Shown in pieces: positions 1 to 10,989 of a DNA stretch of 64,000 nt. The stretch lies in the NCBI RefSeq assembly GCF_900095025.1, contig NZ_FMBK01000002.1, positions 210,217 to 274,216 on the forward strand, read 5' to 3'. The position numbers and the translations under genes are program-made. This stretch comes from Acinetobacter albensis (GTDB lineage: Bacteria > Pseudomonadota > Gammaproteobacteria > Pseudomonadales > Moraxellaceae). The notes below the pieces were generated by a model that saw nothing but the letters and a program-made list of their open reading frames with translations, did no database searches and was not told the origin of the DNA. The stretch's first letter is position 1. The number at the start of each line of letters is the position of its first letter.

Positions 1-1140
1 GGCCAGTTAAAGCCTGTTCCTTGCACCAATAAGACTTTTTCAGCACGTAAAAGATCGAGCATGAGTTTTTCATCATCTTGAATAGGATAAATTTCTGGGT
101 CAAGACGAGGGAAACAATACATTGCGCCTTCAGGTTTTACACAGGTTACCCCTGGAATTTCACTGAGCATTTCCCATGCAATATTGCGTTGTTCATACAG
201 TCGACCGCCTGGACGAATCAAATCATTGATAGATTGATAGCCGCCTAATGCCGTTTGAATAGCATATTGTGCTTGATGATTGGCGCATAAACGCATTGAA
301 GCCAGCATATCTAAGCCTTCAATATAGTCCATCGCACGAGATTTATCGCCAGTAATGGCCATCCAACCTGAACGGAAACCTGCAATACGATAGGCTTTAG
401 ATAAACCATTGAAGGAAATACACAATTGATCGCCAGCAAGCGCGGCCACCGCTACATGTTCAATTCCGTCATAAATCACTTTGTCATAGATTTCATCTGC
501 AAATAAAATCAGATCATATTTTTTTGCCAGTGCAACAATTTGTTCAAGCACATGTCGCGGATAAACTGCACCGGTTGGATTGTTTGGGTTAATAATCACA
601 ATACCGCGCGTGTTTGGCGTAATTTTGCTTTCCATATCGGCAATATCAGGATACCAATAGTTTTCTTCATCGCATTTATAGTGAATTGCAGTGCCACCGG
701 ATAGATTCACCGCAGCTGTCCAGAGTGGATAATCTGGCATCGGCACGAGCATTTCATCGCCATCATCTAATAAGCCTTGCATGGCCATCACAATCAGCTC
801 AGACACGCCATTTCCGATATACACATCATTGACATGCATATCACGGATACCTTTTTGCTGGTAATACTGGCAAATGGCTTTACGCGCAGGGAAAATACCT
901 TTTGAATCGGTATAGCCAACCGCATTTGGCAGATTTAATGCCACATCATTGATAATTTCTTGTGGTGCTTCAAAACCGAATGGGGCGGGATTGCCGATAT
1001 TCAACTTAATAATTTTATGACCGGCTTCTTCCATTTCATTGGCCGCTCGTAACACAGGTCCACGAATGTCGTAGCATACATGCTCGAGCTTAGACGATTT
1101 TTTAATTTCGCGTGGCGTAGTGTTACCTGAAACGGACATA
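1..1140 (-). CDS. alaA: Alanine aminotransferase AlaA-like (3' end outside window)
   Basis: PLP-dependent class I/II aminotransferase, probably making alanine from pyruvate and glutamate in the cytoplasm. The start ATG at 1140 opens with an N-terminus like E. coli AlaA (SSKLEHVCYDIRGPV), followed by KLNIGNPAPFGFEAP. A Lys-containing GLSKAYRIAGFR motif (PLP lysine) lies in the second half, and the frame stays open to the left edge, where VLLVQGTGFNWP matches the family C-terminus. About 380 of an expected ~405 residues are present, so only the last ~25 are missing. It is transcribed divergently from msrB across a 150-bp gap. Assignment to AlaA rather than another AAT family member rests on N-terminal and C-terminal similarity seen by eye. 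Confidence 0.85.
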
Positions 1141-1292
1141 TTTCCATCCAATTATATTAGAAGTTAAGAAAATATAGATTACTGAAATATCACAATCTAT
1201 TTTGAAATTTAGCTAGATATTTTATTTGCTCTAGCGTAAATATGAAGTACTGAAGCATGACACTGAACGTCAAAGATTTAAAGGAGTTAGTG

Positions 1293-1712
1293 ATGGGAAA
1301 ACTCAATAAAACAGACCGAGAATGGCAAAGAGAGTTATCACCAGACGAATTTCGCATTACGCGACAACATGGAACCGAAGCTGCCTTTACAGGAAAGTAC
1401 TGGAATACTAAGCAAGCGGGGACGTATTTATGCCGATGTTGCGGCGCAGAATTATTCTCGTCCGAAACTAAATATGATAGTGGTAGTGGTTGGCCAAGTT
1501 TTTACAAACCGATCAATAACGCTGCAATTGAAGAGAATCAAGATGCCAGTCATGGTATGGTCAGAACGGAAATTATTTGTCATCATTGCGATGCACATTT
1601 AGGCCACGTTTTTGAAGATGGTCCACAACCTACGGGCTTACGCTACTGCGTGAATTCCGCTTCATTAGAATTAAAATCACAAGAAAAAAATGACGAGGAA
1701 ACTTATCCATGA
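1293..1712 (+). CDS. msrB: Peptide-methionine (R)-S-oxide reductase MsrB
   Basis: Repairs methionine-R-sulfoxide in oxidised proteins. The start is set at 1293 because AAGGAG (1281-1286) sits 6 bases upstream; an ATG at 1257 in the same frame lacks such a site and would add 12 residues not typical of the family. The 139-residue protein has two zinc CxxC pairs (CRCC near residue 47, CHHC near 95), the GSGWPSF substrate motif and the catalytic cysteine in RYCVNSASL near residue 118. It overlaps the glutathione peroxidase gene by the ATGA stop/start, so the two are translationally coupled and form an oxidative-damage repair operon. Confidence 0.95.
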   Translation: MGKLNKTDREWQRELSPDEFRITRQHGTEAAFTGKYWNTKQAGTYLCRCCGAELFSSETKYDSGSGWPSFYKPINNAAIEENQDASHGMVRTEIICHHCDAHLGHVFEDGPQPTGLRYCVNSASLELKSQEKNDEETYP

Positions 1713-2191
1713 CCAACATTTATCAGTTTGAAGCTGAGTTGCTAGATGGAAAAAATAAATCATTTGCCGATTATAAGGGTAAAGTTTTATTAATTGTAAA
1801 CACCGCCAGTAAGTGTGGGTTTACACCACAATTTGCGGGGCTTGAAAAACTATATGAAAAATACAAGGATCAAGGTTTAGAGATTTTGGGTTTTCCATGT
1901 AATCAGTTTGGCGGACAAGACCCAGGTACAAATGAACAAATAGGCGATTTCTGTCAAAAAAATTATGGTGTTCATTTCCCTATGTTTGCCAAAGTAGATG
2001 TGAAAGGGCCAGAAGCACATATTTTATTTCGTTATTTGACTAATAACAGTAAAGGAATTTTAGGCAACGGGATTAAGTGGAATTTTACCAAATTTTTGAT
2101 AGGTAAAGATGGCACGATTTTAAATCGTTATGCACCTACGACCAAACCTGAAACTTTAGAAAATGACATACAAGCTGCACTAGCGAAATAA
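1709..2191 (+). CDS. Glutathione peroxidase family protein (BtuE/Gpx type)
   Basis: Thiol peroxidase of the glutathione peroxidase family, 160 residues, cytoplasmic (no signal peptide). The peroxidatic cysteine is Cys36 in [10 protein letters not shown]; the partner Gln70 is in FGGQDPG and the Trp-Asn pair in KWNFTKFL, giving the usual Cys-Gln-Trp-Asn tetrad. Cysteine, not selenocysteine, is encoded. Bacterial members often use thioredoxin rather than glutathione, so the reductant is not certain. It overlaps msrB by 4 bp and is followed by a strong hairpin terminator shared with dapC. Confidence 0.92.
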   Translation: MTNIYQFEAELLDGKNKSFADYKGKVLLIVNTASKCGFTPQFAGLEKLYEKYKDQGLEILGFPCNQFGGQDPGTNEQIGDFCQKNYGVHFPMFAKVDVKGPEAHILFRYLTNNSKGILGNGIKWNFTKFLIGKDGTILNRYAPTTKPETLENDIQAALAK

Positions 2192-2205
2192 ATTTTTATG
2201 GATAA

Positions 2206-2241
2206 AAAAATCAGGGCGATTTAAACATCGCCCTGATTTTT
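2206..2241. terminator. Bidirectional terminator between gpx and dapC
   Basis: A perfect 15-bp inverted repeat (AAAAATCAGGGCGAT and its complement) encloses a 6-base loop. The A-tract on one side and T-tract on the other let it work for both converging genes. Confidence 0.92.
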
Positions 2242-2256
2242 AATACTTGTCGATAT

Positions 2257-3426
2257 TTACAGAATAGCTTTTAGTCGTTTTACGACTTCTTTACATTGTT
2301 CAAGATCTGCCACCAAAGCCAAACGAACATGATTTTCACCTGGATTGCCGTGCTCTGTTTCACGAGATAGATAACGCCCAGGCAGTACTTTAATGTGTGC
2401 TTTTTCCATTAAAAGACGAGCAAATTTTTCATCATTGTCCACTTTTAACCAATAATAAAAACCTGCATCTGGTTTTTTTAGTGGTAGTAAATGACCAAGT
2501 TCTGTTTGGAAAAGTTCGAATTTTGCACGATATTGTTGACGGTTTTCTTCCACATGGGTTTCATCATTCCAAGCTGCAATCGAAGCCAGTTGATGTTGAA
2601 CCGACAGCGCTGCACCATGATAAGTCCGATATTGTAAATAAGGTTTAAGCAATGCAGCATCACCTGCAATAAAACCTGAACGCATGCCGGGCAAGTTTGA
2701 GCGTTTGGAGAGTGAATGAAATACGACACAGTTTTTATAGTCATCACGGCCCATTTCAGCACAAACTTCTAATAAACCTATGGGTGCTTCATCAAACCAA
2801 AGTTCGGAATAACATTCATCCGATGCAATCACAAAATTATATTGATCAGACAGCGCAATTAATTTTTTAAATTGTTCTGCTGATAATACAGCGCCAGTAG
2901 GATTGCCAGGTGTACACACAAAGAGTAATGCTGTTTTTTCCCAGACTTCAGCAGGCACTGAATCAAAATCACCAAGGTAATGGTTTTCTTCCGTGCAGTT
3001 AATAAAGTAGGGTTGAGCACCCGCTAAAAGTGCTGCACCTTCATAGATTTGATAGAACGGATTAGGCATTACCACATAAGGTGCATCTTCACGATTGACC
3101 AAGGCTTGAACAAAAGAAAAAATTCCTTCACGTGTTCCTGAAACGGGAAGAATATGGGTTTCAGCATTGATACTATTGAGCTTGAAACGACGTGTAAGCC
3201 AATCTGCAATACTTTGGCGTAATTCAGGTAGACCTTTGCTATTTGGATAAGTCGATAAATGGTGAAAGTTGTCAATAATTGCTTGCTTTACAAACTCAGG
3301 TGCAGGATGTTTAGGTTCACCAATGGATAATGGAATGAGGGGTAAATTTGCAGGTTGAATATCCTGAAAAAGTGTATTGAGCTTTTCAAAAGGATAGGGA
3401 TGCAATAATGACAAACTTGAATTCAT
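2257..3426 (-). CDS. dapC: Succinyldiaminopimelate transaminase DapC
   Basis: PLP aminotransferase of the acyl-diaminopimelate (lysine and peptidoglycan) pathway, 389 residues. Visible motifs are LSIGEPKHPAP at the N-terminus, TPGNPTGAVL, SDECYSELWF and the PLP-lysine motif SLSKRSNLPGMRSGF. It is encoded just after glnD (25-bp gap), the arrangement known for dapC in gamma-proteobacteria, which supports this name over a general aspartate aminotransferase. It probably shares the glnD transcript and ends at the hairpin at 2206-2241. Confidence 0.88.
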   Translation of the reverse strand: MNSSLSLLHPYPFEKLNTLFQDIQPANLPLIPLSIGEPKHPAPEFVKQAIIDNFHHLSTYPNSKGLPELRQSIADWLTRRFKLNSINAETHILPVSGTREGIFSFVQALVNREDAPYVVMPNPFYQIYEGAALLAGAQPYFINCTEENHYLGDFDSVPAEVWEKTALLFVCTPGNPTGAVLSAEQFKKLIALSDQYNFVIASDECYSELWFDEAPIGLLEVCAEMGRDDYKNCVVFHSLSKRSNLPGMRSGFIAGDAALLKPYLQYRTYHGAALSVQHQLASIAAWNDETHVEENRQQYRAKFELFQTELGHLLPLKKPDAGFYYWLKVDNDEKFARLLMEKAHIKVLPGRYLSRETEHGNPGENHVRLALVADLEQCKEVVKRLKAIL

Positions 3427-3450
3427 GAAATCGATACCGCTTAATCTAAA

Positions 3451-6117
3451 TTAATGTTGACCAGAAACTTGGTTAGATGCTTCATCCAATGCTGATTTTA
3501 ATTGTGCAGCAAAAGTTTTGGCTTCTGAATTCGACATGGGAATATTGTCTTTTTTAGTGACAAAGAAAATATCTTCAGCACGCTCCCCTAAAGTGGCAAT
3601 TCTGGCTGAATGAATATCTAAACCTTGCATCATAAATAAACCCCCAATTTTGGCAAGTAAACCCGGATGATCTAGGGTCGCAATTTCCACCATATTTTGT
3701 TGCAATGCAGCATTTAAAGTAATATCGACGGTATTTTCAATATCAAAATGGCGTAATTGACGAGGAATACGACGTTGCATTAAATTTGGATATTTATCAG
3801 ATTGGCTCAACGCTTTCACTAAAGCTTCAATCACTGTTTTTGCGCGGTCAGGGTCAGTGAGTAAAGTACCAAATCGATCTAGCACAACATAAGTATCTAA
3901 ACTAAATGCAGTGGTGGCGGTAATAATACGTGCATCTTGAACGTCCAAATTCATACGATCAAAAACGGCAACTGTGGTGGCAAACAAATTTGGCTGATCT
4001 TGTGTATAAATAAAGAGTTGAACAGCATCTTGCGCAAATTGTCTGTGAGCACGCATAAGAACTAAAGGTTCGGGATTATTGCCATGTTGTAAAATAGCAC
4101 GGGTATGCCATGCGATTTCATCAGCGGATTCTTTAATGAAGTATTCATCACCCAGTTCTTGCCAAACTGTTTCAACATCATATAAAGAAAAATCATTCAC
4201 CAGCAGCTCACTGGCTGCAAATTTAGTGTCTTCAATTAACATTTGATAATCTACAGGACGACCTAAACCTGAACGAATGACGTCACGGGCATGGGTATAG
4301 AGTTGACGCATGAGTGACGCACGCCACGAATTCCAAAGCTTTGGATTGGTCGCATTAATGTCGGCGACAGTTAAGGTATATAAATAATCCAGATGCTCCA
4401 TATCTCCCAGTTTTTCTGCAAAAGCTTGTACCACATCTGGATCTGAAATATCTTTTTTCTGCGCAGTCATAGACATAAGCAAGTGGTTTTGAATTAACCA
4501 TGCAACAAGTTTGCATTCACGTTCAGTAAAGCCATGGGTGCGACAGAATTTAATCGCATCTTCTGCACCCAATTCACTATGATCACCACCACGACCTTTA
4601 GCAATGTCGTGAAATAAGGCGGCTAAATAAACAATATCACGTCGTGCAAGACGTTGAAAAACAGAACTTACCACAGGGAAATCTTTAGCAAATTCACGCG
4701 CTTTAAAGCGATTTAAATTACGAAGTAATAATAATGTGTGCGCATCGACAGTATAAATATGGAACAAATCATATTGCATCAATCCCATAATTTGTCCAAA
4801 TGCTGGAATATAGTTGCCTAAAACACTATAGCGTTTCATAGCAACTAAGGTGTCATACAGACGATGCGGTGAACGAATAATTGCCATGAACAAAGCTTGA
4901 TGTTCAGGGTTGTTACGATAGTTTTGATCGATTCGTTTTGCTGCAAGGGTGAGAAGTCGTAAGGTACGTGCGCGAATACCTTCAATATCAGGACGGTTTG
5001 CCAAGATATAAAATAATTCTAAGATGGCACTTGGACGTTCTGAAAATATTTTATGATGTTGTACGGCAAGTTTGCCATCGACCAGTTTGAAATTTTCATT
5101 AATTTCTTCAATCTTACGTTCATAATGCGGTAAACGTGGCGTAATGACAGATTCATTAAAATAGGCCAGTAGCATTTCATTTAACGTTGACACTTGCTGT
5201 GCGCTACGATAATAACGTTTCATGAATTGTTCAATCGGATAATTCGGCGATTGATGCTCTGTTCGGCTATAACCAAACAGCGTCGCAATATCACGTTGAT
5301 AATCGAACAATAAACGGTTTTCATCGCGCTTGGTTAAGCGGTGTAAATGATGGCGGATTTCCCATAAAAAACTTTCAGCTTCTTCTAATACACCCAGTTC
5401 AAATTCTGAAATAAAGCCCAAATGCACCAAATCATAAATGCGATTGACGCGAAAATGGCGCTTCGCAATCCAGCCAATTTGATTAATATCGCGTATCCCA
5501 CCTGGTGCATTTTTAATATCGGGTTCTAAATTACTTTCAGTATAATTGTGTGCCGCATAGCGCTTGGCCTGCTCATCCATTTTTGCATCAAAAAAAGTTT
5601 TGTCTGTCCACGTTTGCGACACAATACGACGTGGCCATTTGGTCAAATGTATATTGCCAATAATCAAGCGTGATTCAATCAATGCAGTCGCAACGGTCAA
5701 ATCATTGGTGGCCTGTTCTACACAATCAGAAATTGTACGAACGCTAATGGCAGGTTTAAAATTACCGACATCCCAAAGTGAAGAGATAAAAATCGAAATT
5801 AATTTTTCTTGATCAGAGGTGATTTCATCTTGCGATAAAATCATAATATCGACATCAGAATAGGGCAACATTTCCCGACGGCCATAACCACCCACGGCAA
5901 ATAAACCCAAATCGGTCTGATCCAGTTCTGCATGTTTCCATAAGAACTGTAATGCTTCATCAATCAGGTTGGAGCGCGTTAAAATAACTTCACGAATGCT
6001 CTGTCCATTTTCAAAACCCTCTTGAAGTTGCTTTTCAACGTCAGTTCGCCATTGATTAATGGCTTGAATATCGTGGTTACTCTTAACGTAATGCAACAGC
6101 GGAGAGGTATTGATCAT
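3451..6117 (-). CDS. glnD: [Protein-PII] uridylyltransferase/uridylyl-removing enzyme GlnD
   Basis: Glutamine sensor that adds or removes UMP on PII proteins and so sets NtrBC and glutamine synthetase activity. 888 residues, normal for the family. Domain order: nucleotidyltransferase with [15 protein letters not shown] (residues 76-90), a helical linker, an HD hydrolase domain with [18 protein letters not shown] (about residue 505-520), and two C-terminal ACT domains that bind glutamine (about 700-780 and 815-885). It lies upstream of dapC and downstream of purT in the same direction. It is relevant to the nas locus in this window, whose promoter carries NtrC-like and sigma-54 sites. Confidence 0.97.
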   Translation of the reverse strand: MINTSPLLHYVKSNHDIQAINQWRTDVEKQLQEGFENGQSIREVILTRSNLIDEALQFLWKHAELDQTDLGLFAVGGYGRREMLPYSDVDIMILSQDEITSDQEKLISIFISSLWDVGNFKPAISVRTISDCVEQATNDLTVATALIESRLIIGNIHLTKWPRRIVSQTWTDKTFFDAKMDEQAKRYAAHNYTESNLEPDIKNAPGGIRDINQIGWIAKRHFRVNRIYDLVHLGFISEFELGVLEEAESFLWEIRHHLHRLTKRDENRLLFDYQRDIATLFGYSRTEHQSPNYPIEQFMKRYYRSAQQVSTLNEMLLAYFNESVITPRLPHYERKIEEINENFKLVDGKLAVQHHKIFSERPSAILELFYILANRPDIEGIRARTLRLLTLAAKRIDQNYRNNPEHQALFMAIIRSPHRLYDTLVAMKRYSVLGNYIPAFGQIMGLMQYDLFHIYTVDAHTLLLLRNLNRFKAREFAKDFPVVSSVFQRLARRDIVYLAALFHDIAKGRGGDHSELGAEDAIKFCRTHGFTERECKLVAWLIQNHLLMSMTAQKKDISDPDVVQAFAEKLGDMEHLDYLYTLTVADINATNPKLWNSWRASLMRQLYTHARDVIRSGLGRPVDYQMLIEDTKFAASELLVNDFSLYDVETVWQELGDEYFIKESADEIAWHTRAILQHGNNPEPLVLMRAHRQFAQDAVQLFIYTQDQPNLFATTVAVFDRMNLDVQDARIITATTAFSLDTYVVLDRFGTLLTDPDRAKTVIEALVKALSQSDKYPNLMQRRIPRQLRHFDIENTVDITLNAALQQNMVEIATLDHPGLLAKIGGLFMMQGLDIHSARIATLGERAEDIFFVTKKDNIPMSNSEAKTFAAQLKSALDEASNQVSGQH

Positions 6118-6147
6118 GAACAGAAATCCATAAATAAAGTCACAAGT

Positions 6148-7353
6148 TTAGTTTTGGTGAATACTGATTTGCGCTGCAGTCTGTTGAGCCAGTTCGCGTG
6201 CTTGATCTGTTGTTTCAGCACGTGCAGTGGCAACGCCCATACGACGACGTTTAAATCCTTCGGGTTTCCCAAAGAGGCGTAAATCTGTATCTGGATGTAC
6301 TAATGCAAGATTTAAGCCAGAAAATGATAAATTAAGATCATCGACACCTGCATAAATGACCGCACTGGCAGCCATGCTATGGCGTGTTGTATTAACGGGT
6401 AAACCTAAAATAGCACGTGCATGTAGTTCAAATTCACTTTGGAATTGTGATGCAAGTGTCACTAGTCCAGTATCGTGCGGACGTGGTGAGACTTCGCTAA
6501 ACCAGACTTTATCACCTTTGATAAATAATTCGACGCCAAAAATTCCGCAGCCGCCTAGAGCTGTTGTGACTTTATGCGCGATACGTTTAGATTCTTCTAA
6601 TGCCGCAGCTGTCATCGCTTGAGGTTGCCAGCTTTCGACATAATCTCCAGCATCTTGACGATGCCCAATCGGGTCACAATATTGAGTTTCAATCTCACCT
6701 GTTTCAGCATTTTTTGCGCGAACCGTTAATAAGGTAATTTCAAAATCAAAGTCAATTTGGGCTTCGACAATCACAGTACCCTGATTCACACGACCGCCTG
6801 TTTGTGCATATTCCCAAGCAGCATCGACTTCATCAAAATTTTTGACGCGGGATTGCCCTTTACCTGAAGATGACATCACGGGTTTGACAAAGTTGGGATA
6901 ACCAATGTCGTCACAGGCTGCACGGAAAGAGTCGAGTGAGTCTGCAAAACGGTACGCTGAAGTTGGAAGCCCGAGTTCTTCTGCGGCTAAACGGCGAATA
7001 CCTTCACGGTTCATGGTCAGATTCACTGCTTTGGCTGAGGGAATGACCGTTGCAATATTTTGTCGTTCTACTTCAACTAAAACTTCAGTCGCAATCGCTT
7101 CAATTTCTGGAATAATTAAATGAGGTTTAACCTGTTGGATGAGTTGTTTGAGTTCTTCGGCATTTGCCATATTCAAGGTATAAGAAAAATGTGCAACTTG
7201 CATGGCTGGCGCACCATCATAACGATCGGCAGCATGGACTTCGACTCCAAGGCGTTGTAAAGAAATCACGACTTCTTTACCTAACTCTCCAGAGCCTAAA
7301 AGTAAAACTTTAAAAGCTGAAGATTGAAGGGGAGTACCAATAATCACGCTCAT
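6148..7353 (-). CDS. purT: Formate-dependent phosphoribosylglycinamide formyltransferase PurT
   Basis: ATP-grasp enzyme that makes formyl-GAR from GAR, formate and ATP in purine synthesis. The start is placed at the ATG at 7353 ([10 protein letters not shown]): AAGGA lies 8 bases upstream and the protein then begins as in E. coli PurT; two ATGs just upstream would leave no room for a ribosome site. Motifs: [11 protein letters not shown] near the N-terminus, [12 protein letters not shown] in the ATP-grasp region, [23 protein letters not shown] with metal ligands. About 401 residues. It is followed 30 bp downstream by glnD. Confidence 0.96.
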   Translation of the reverse strand: MSVIIGTPLQSSAFKVLLLGSGELGKEVVISLQRLGVEVHAADRYDGAPAMQVAHFSYTLNMANAEELKQLIQQVKPHLIIPEIEAIATEVLVEVERQNIATVIPSAKAVNLTMNREGIRRLAAEELGLPTSAYRFADSLDSFRAACDDIGYPNFVKPVMSSSGKGQSRVKNFDEVDAAWEYAQTGGRVNQGTVIVEAQIDFDFEITLLTVRAKNAETGEIETQYCDPIGHRQDAGDYVESWQPQAMTAAALEESKRIAHKVTTALGGCGIFGVELFIKGDKVWFSEVSPRPHDTGLVTLASQFQSEFELHARAILGLPVNTTRHSMAASAVIYAGVDDLNLSFSGLNLALVHPDTDLRLFGKPEGFKRRRMGVATARAETTDQARELAQQTAAQISIHQN

Positions 7354-7784
7354 ATACATCATCCTTGCTGAATTGAGCTTTTAGCATAGCAGAACTGACT
7401 TCAGTGTTAAGTCTTGATTGAAAGAAAATAATCATATTGTCTAACAAATGTATTGATAAATTTAGTCTGGATTTAAATTTGATTTCCTAAAATCAATTAT
7501 TTTGATTCACTCAGCGATTTTAGGATAAATAACACATTTTTTAGATTGGTCATTGTCGCGTGTTATTTTTAGAATTTGGCGTTCAGTCGCTTAGCGCATG
7601 GCTTCTTATATGCTTGCTGAGTAGTATATAGGTTATAAATATTAAGTTTTGATTTGGGTGCGGATGTTTATCAAGCTTTAAATTATGAATAAAGACAGTC
7701 CTACATATCGCATGAATGGACGAATTCAGAATAAAGAAATAGGGAGTATTGATTCATTAAAAAACATATTGATCAGTTTCTTCT
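7354..7784. other. AT-rich gap between azlD and purT
   Basis: 430 bp upstream of purT and downstream of azlD. It must hold the purT promoter but no confident -10/-35 pair or operator was picked out. A short frame at 7686 has no ribosome site and was rejected. No RNA gene or repeat is seen. Confidence 0.5.
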
Positions 7785-8132
7785 TTAAAAAGGGAAAGGC
7801 AGATAGGTATAAATTACACCATAGCTGACCGCAGCGATTAAAGTGGCAGGGACAATTTTTTTAAATTTAAAATATAGTCCTGCTAAAGTGATAAAACCCA
7901 TCAGCATGGCAAAACTTTTATTGGGTGTTTCCATTAAAGGCGGCAATGTAGCAACCACCAACATGGAACTAATCGCTGCAATACCAATACTGCTTAATGC
8001 AATTTTGATCCAAAGTGAACCACGTTTTTGCGAGCTTTGTTGATGTTTTTGAATGACGTAGAAGGGTCCAAAACGAGAAATGAAATTGGCGACTCCTACA
8101 ATTAATCCGATCAGAATAATTTCAAGATTCAT
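7785..8132 (-). CDS. azlD: AzlD family branched-chain amino acid exporter, small subunit
   Basis: Small hydrophobic partner of AzlC in branched-chain amino-acid (or analogue) export across the inner membrane. The start at 8132 (MNLEIILIGLIVGVAN) follows GGAGAGTCTC; the upstream in-frame ATG at 8150 is less well placed. About 115 residues with four predicted membrane stretches. It overlaps the 3' end of azlC by 11 bp, the usual azlCD coupling. Confidence 0.9.
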   Translation of the reverse strand: MNLEIILIGLIVGVANFISRFGPFYVIQKHQQSSQKRGSLWIKIALSSIGIAAISSMLVVATLPPLMETPNKSFAMLMGFITLAGLYFKFKKIVPATLIAAVSYGVIYTYLPFPF

Positions 8133-8877
8133 GAGACTCTCCAATATCATGGTCGTATTGTTTTAAAATATAATGTTTAAACAAACCTGCCAAAATACCC
8201 GACAAAATACCAATGAAAATTGCAGCCGATAAATTAATAAAATAACAGGCGATCGCTGAAACAATTAAACAGATAGCGACGACAAAGGTATATTTTTTTT
8301 CAAAAGCAGCCAATAAAAAACTCAAGAATAAAGCGGGTAATAAGAAATCCAGTGCAGCTTGTAAAAATTGTGGCATGGCACTGACTTGGTCGGCAAATAA
8401 TCCACCTAAAAGTGAACCGAATGCCCAAGACAGCCAACTAAAGAGACTTAAGCCCAGCATCCATGATTCAGACCATTGTTGTCGACGCTGCGATAATTGA
8501 ATCATTCCTGAAGCAAAAACTTCATCAGTTAAACCCCAAGCCCAGATTGCAGTTTTTTTTAAGTTTAATTTCTCTTGGATTAAGTTTTGTAGTGCTGGGC
8601 CATAGAGTAAATGACGAATATCTAATGCAATGACTGTAAGAGCCGTCATCCAGATAGATGTACCGCTGCCGAGTAACGCAACCACCAAAAATTGACTGGC
8701 GCCTGCGTACATCGAGCAAGACAAAAATAGTGCTTCCCATGGAGTGAAGCCAAACTGTGTAGCAGACACACCAAATGCAAAAGAAACAGGAAGATAAGTA
8801 AAGATAATGGCTTGACTATCTTTAGCACCTTGCCAAAAGCCAGCAGGTTTTACAAAAAGAACTTTGTGCTCAGACAC
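8122..8877 (-). CDS. azlC: AzlC family branched-chain amino acid exporter, large subunit
   Basis: Inner-membrane AzlC/YgaZ protein with many hydrophobic helices; the family region starts at FWQGAKDSQAIIFTYLPVSFAFGV. A GTG start at 8877 is preferred (TTAGGTGT just upstream, 251 residues). The longer ATG start at 8949 would add 24 residues not typical of the family and would leave only 9 bp to the first possible start of the divergent lipoprotein gene. It forms an operon with azlD. The exact start is the only real uncertainty. Confidence 0.88.
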   Translation of the reverse strand: MSEHKVLFVKPAGFWQGAKDSQAIIFTYLPVSFAFGVSATQFGFTPWEALFLSCSMYAGASQFLVVALLGSGTSIWMTALTVIALDIRHLLYGPALQNLIQEKLNLKKTAIWAWGLTDEVFASGMIQLSQRRQQWSESWMLGLSLFSWLSWAFGSLLGGLFADQVSAMPQFLQAALDFLLPALFLSFLLAAFEKKYTFVVAICLIVSAIACYFINLSAAIFIGILSGILAGLFKHYILKQYDHDIGESHES

Positions 8878-8979
8878 GACACACCTAAGGCAGATTAAAC
8901 ACGGAAAGGCAAAATGATGATTGAGTATTCTACCTGAATTCACTAGCATAGTGCCGAAATGTTTGTCGAGCTTGCTGAT

Positions 8980-9462
8980 ATGTTTACGTTAAGATCCCAT
9001 GTAATGGTGGTGATTTCAGTCCTCTTGAGTGGTTTGCTCTTGCAAGCATGTGGCCAGTCATCTGAACAAGCCAAGCCGAAAGTTGAAATTAAGGCTGCAC
9101 CGAAATTAACCAACGATGCAACCACTTATGCCAATGCAGCTTGGACATTGATGAATCAGGTTGACGGCTTGGTGTACAGCAAGCAATTGGATGTATTGGA
9201 TGTGCAGGTACGCCAACCTGCACGTAAACTCAGTACAGATTGGCGTATTAATGTCAAAATGACAGATTCTGTGACTGAAGGAAAATATGCTTTGTGTCGT
9301 AAAGCATTAACCAGTTTAGAAATATGGGCACGAGAAACACTTGAGCAGGGTTCATCGCTGGCTCAAAAGCAATCAGATTACGAACGGGATAAACAACAGT
9401 GCAAGGGTGCAATCGACCATCCAGAATTAGGTAATACTGACCCGAAAAAGAAAGGGATTTAA
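8980..9462 (+). CDS. Putative lipoprotein, function unknown
   Basis: About 160 residues with a lipoprotein signal: a hydrophobic stretch VMVVISVLLSGLLLQ ending in a lipobox LLQAC, so the mature protein begins at that cysteine. The rest is charged and soluble-looking, with two further cysteines (YALCRKAL and KQQCKGAI) that could form a disulfide in the periplasm. Start choice is weak: ATG at 8980 is used, with in-frame ATGs at 8959 and 9004 as alternatives. No family recognised. It is alone on its strand, between azlC and a Crp-type regulator gene. Confidence 0.75.
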   Translation: MFTLRSHVMVVISVLLSGLLLQACGQSSEQAKPKVEIKAAPKLTNDATTYANAAWTLMNQVDGLVYSKQLDVLDVQVRQPARKLSTDWRINVKMTDSVTEGKYALCRKALTSLEIWARETLEQGSSLAQKQSDYERDKQQCKGAIDHPELGNTDPKKKGI

Positions 9463-9573
9463 ATCGTTTAAAATAAGTCTAAAATATCATTTTTTATGGT
9501 TTTCACCTTCAGTTTTGAAAGCATAAAAATGTTAAAGATATCGTGAGGTGAATACATCTGATGACTCGATAAG

Positions 9574-10278
9574 TTAATCATGTTTGGGAAAGTCATGAGC
9601 AATTCGCTCTAATGCTGTGATATCTAAAATTTCAATTTTACGAAACGATAAGCGTAAAATATTTTGCTTTTCTAAACGTTGTAATTCTTGATTCACCGTT
9701 TGTCTGGAACAGGTGAGCATTTGTGCCAACTGTTCTTGAGACAAATGAATCATATTTTTTTCAATTATCAAATGATTACCATAGCCGTTTAAAATAAACA
9801 TTAAACGCTGGGCTAAACGTTGAGTCATGTTTTGAGTTTGAATTGAAATTAGTTCCAGAAAAGCAAAGCGTAATTTTTGCGTGGTCAATTGTGCAATGTG
9901 ATACCAGAAAATGGGTTGTTCTATCAGTAATTGCTGAATAGCGGCACTTGGAATATGTAAAATTAAACTTTTTTCAAGACAGGTAGCATCGTGCGAACGA
10001 GGTTGGTAATCTACCAATGATATTTCCCCAAACCACATAATCGGTTCAACAATGGCAGCCACTGATTCATTGCCTTCAATATCAATATAGCCTAAGCGAA
10101 CTACACCTGCTAAAACCGCATAGAGTCCATCAAATGAATCCCCTGAATGAAAGATCGTTTGTTGTTTCTGATAAGTTTGCTGAACTGCATGATGAACAAT
10201 AAAGGTTTTAAATAGAGTCGGTAATTGAGAAAACCAAGTATTGGATTCCAAATGCTGGATATATTCAGGTTCAAGCAT
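9574..10278 (-). CDS. Crp/Fnr family transcriptional regulator
   Basis: 234-residue regulator: an N-terminal cyclic-nucleotide-type beta-barrel (FHSGDSFDGLYAVLAGVVRLG, then GEISLVDYQPRSHDATC) and a C-terminal winged helix with HTH LSQEQLAQMLTCSRQTVNQE. It lacks the N-terminal cysteine cluster of Fnr, so it is not an oxygen-sensing Fe-S protein. The ligand is unknown. The start is well supported by AAGGAATCACA before ATG. It is divergent from the Mpo1-like gene, which may be a target. Confidence 0.9.
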   Translation of the reverse strand: MLEPEYIQHLESNTWFSQLPTLFKTFIVHHAVQQTYQKQQTIFHSGDSFDGLYAVLAGVVRLGYIDIEGNESVAAIVEPIMWFGEISLVDYQPRSHDATCLEKSLILHIPSAAIQQLLIEQPIFWYHIAQLTTQKLRFAFLELISIQTQNMTQRLAQRLMFILNGYGNHLIIEKNMIHLSQEQLAQMLTCSRQTVNQELQRLEKQNILRLSFRKIEILDITALERIAHDFPKHD

Positions 10279-10389
10279 TGTGATTCCTTTTTATTAATCG
10301 TTTTAAACATGAACTTTGTCGGCTAAAAGACAACTTTGCTTTTTAGTTTTTTATATAGTGAGAATATCAGTCTAGCAAGGACAAAGGAT

Positions 10390-10929
10390 ATGACAAAATT
10401 AGAACGGTTGCTCAGCCAATATGCAGCTTATCATTTAAATCATAAAAATATTTTGACGCATTTTATTGGTATTCCTCTCATTGTTTTTTCTATTTTATGT
10501 TTAACAGCACGAGTGGGATTCATCGGGGTAGGGATCGAACTGACACTTGCTTTGGGGCTTATTGTCGTCACCAGTATTTATTATTTGAGTTTAGATCGTA
10601 TTTTCGCTTTCATTATGTTGGTTATTTTATTGGCAATGTATCCGCTCGCATTAAAAATTGCACATCTGGATTGGATGCTTTGGTTAAGTTTAAGTATCGG
10701 TATTTTTGTGGTGGGATGGCTATTTCAATTTGTGGGGCATTTCTATGAAAAGAAAAAACCTGCATTTACGGATGATATTATTGGTTTGGCCATTGGCCCT
10801 TTATTTGTCTTGGCAGAAATGATCTTTATGCTTGGATTTCGTAAAAACTTAGAAGAAAGAATTTTAGCGCAGGCGCGCATAGTGAGGGCGGACATGGAAA
10901 GTAAACAGATTAGGGCAAGTTTACATTAA
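10390..10929 (+). CDS. Mpo1-like (DUF962) membrane protein
   Basis: 179 residues; the N-terminus TKLERLLSQYAAYHLNHKNILTHFIGIPLIVFS, with several His residues, matches the DUF962/Mpo1-like family, whose yeast member is a dioxygenase in phytosphingosine breakdown. The function in bacteria is uncertain. Several membrane helices follow. The start at 10390 (AAAGGAT before ATG) gives the family N-terminus; an upstream in-frame ATG at 10336 would add an unrelated 18 residues. It ends before a bidirectional terminator. Confidence 0.82.
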   Translation: MTKLERLLSQYAAYHLNHKNILTHFIGIPLIVFSILCLTARVGFIGVGIELTLALGLIVVTSIYYLSLDRIFAFIMLVILLAMYPLALKIAHLDWMLWLSLSIGIFVVGWLFQFVGHFYEKKKPAFTDDIIGLAIGPLFVLAEMIFMLGFRKNLEERILAQARIVRADMESKQIRASLH

Positions 10930-10950
10930 GCAAAAATCATCTTGGTATAA

Positions 10951-10977
10951 AAAAGCCCCGAATATTTCAGGGCTTTT
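10951..10977. terminator. Bidirectional terminator between mpo1-like gene and ychF
   Basis: AAAAGCCC and GGGCTTTT arms around an 11-base loop, between two converging genes. Confidence 0.85.
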
Positions 10978-10989
10978 GAATATTAAGAC

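Noticed and set aside
7686..7829. Short plus-strand frame (about 47 residues) overlapping azlD
   Set aside because: No ribosome site before the ATG and it overlaps a firm gene on the other strand.
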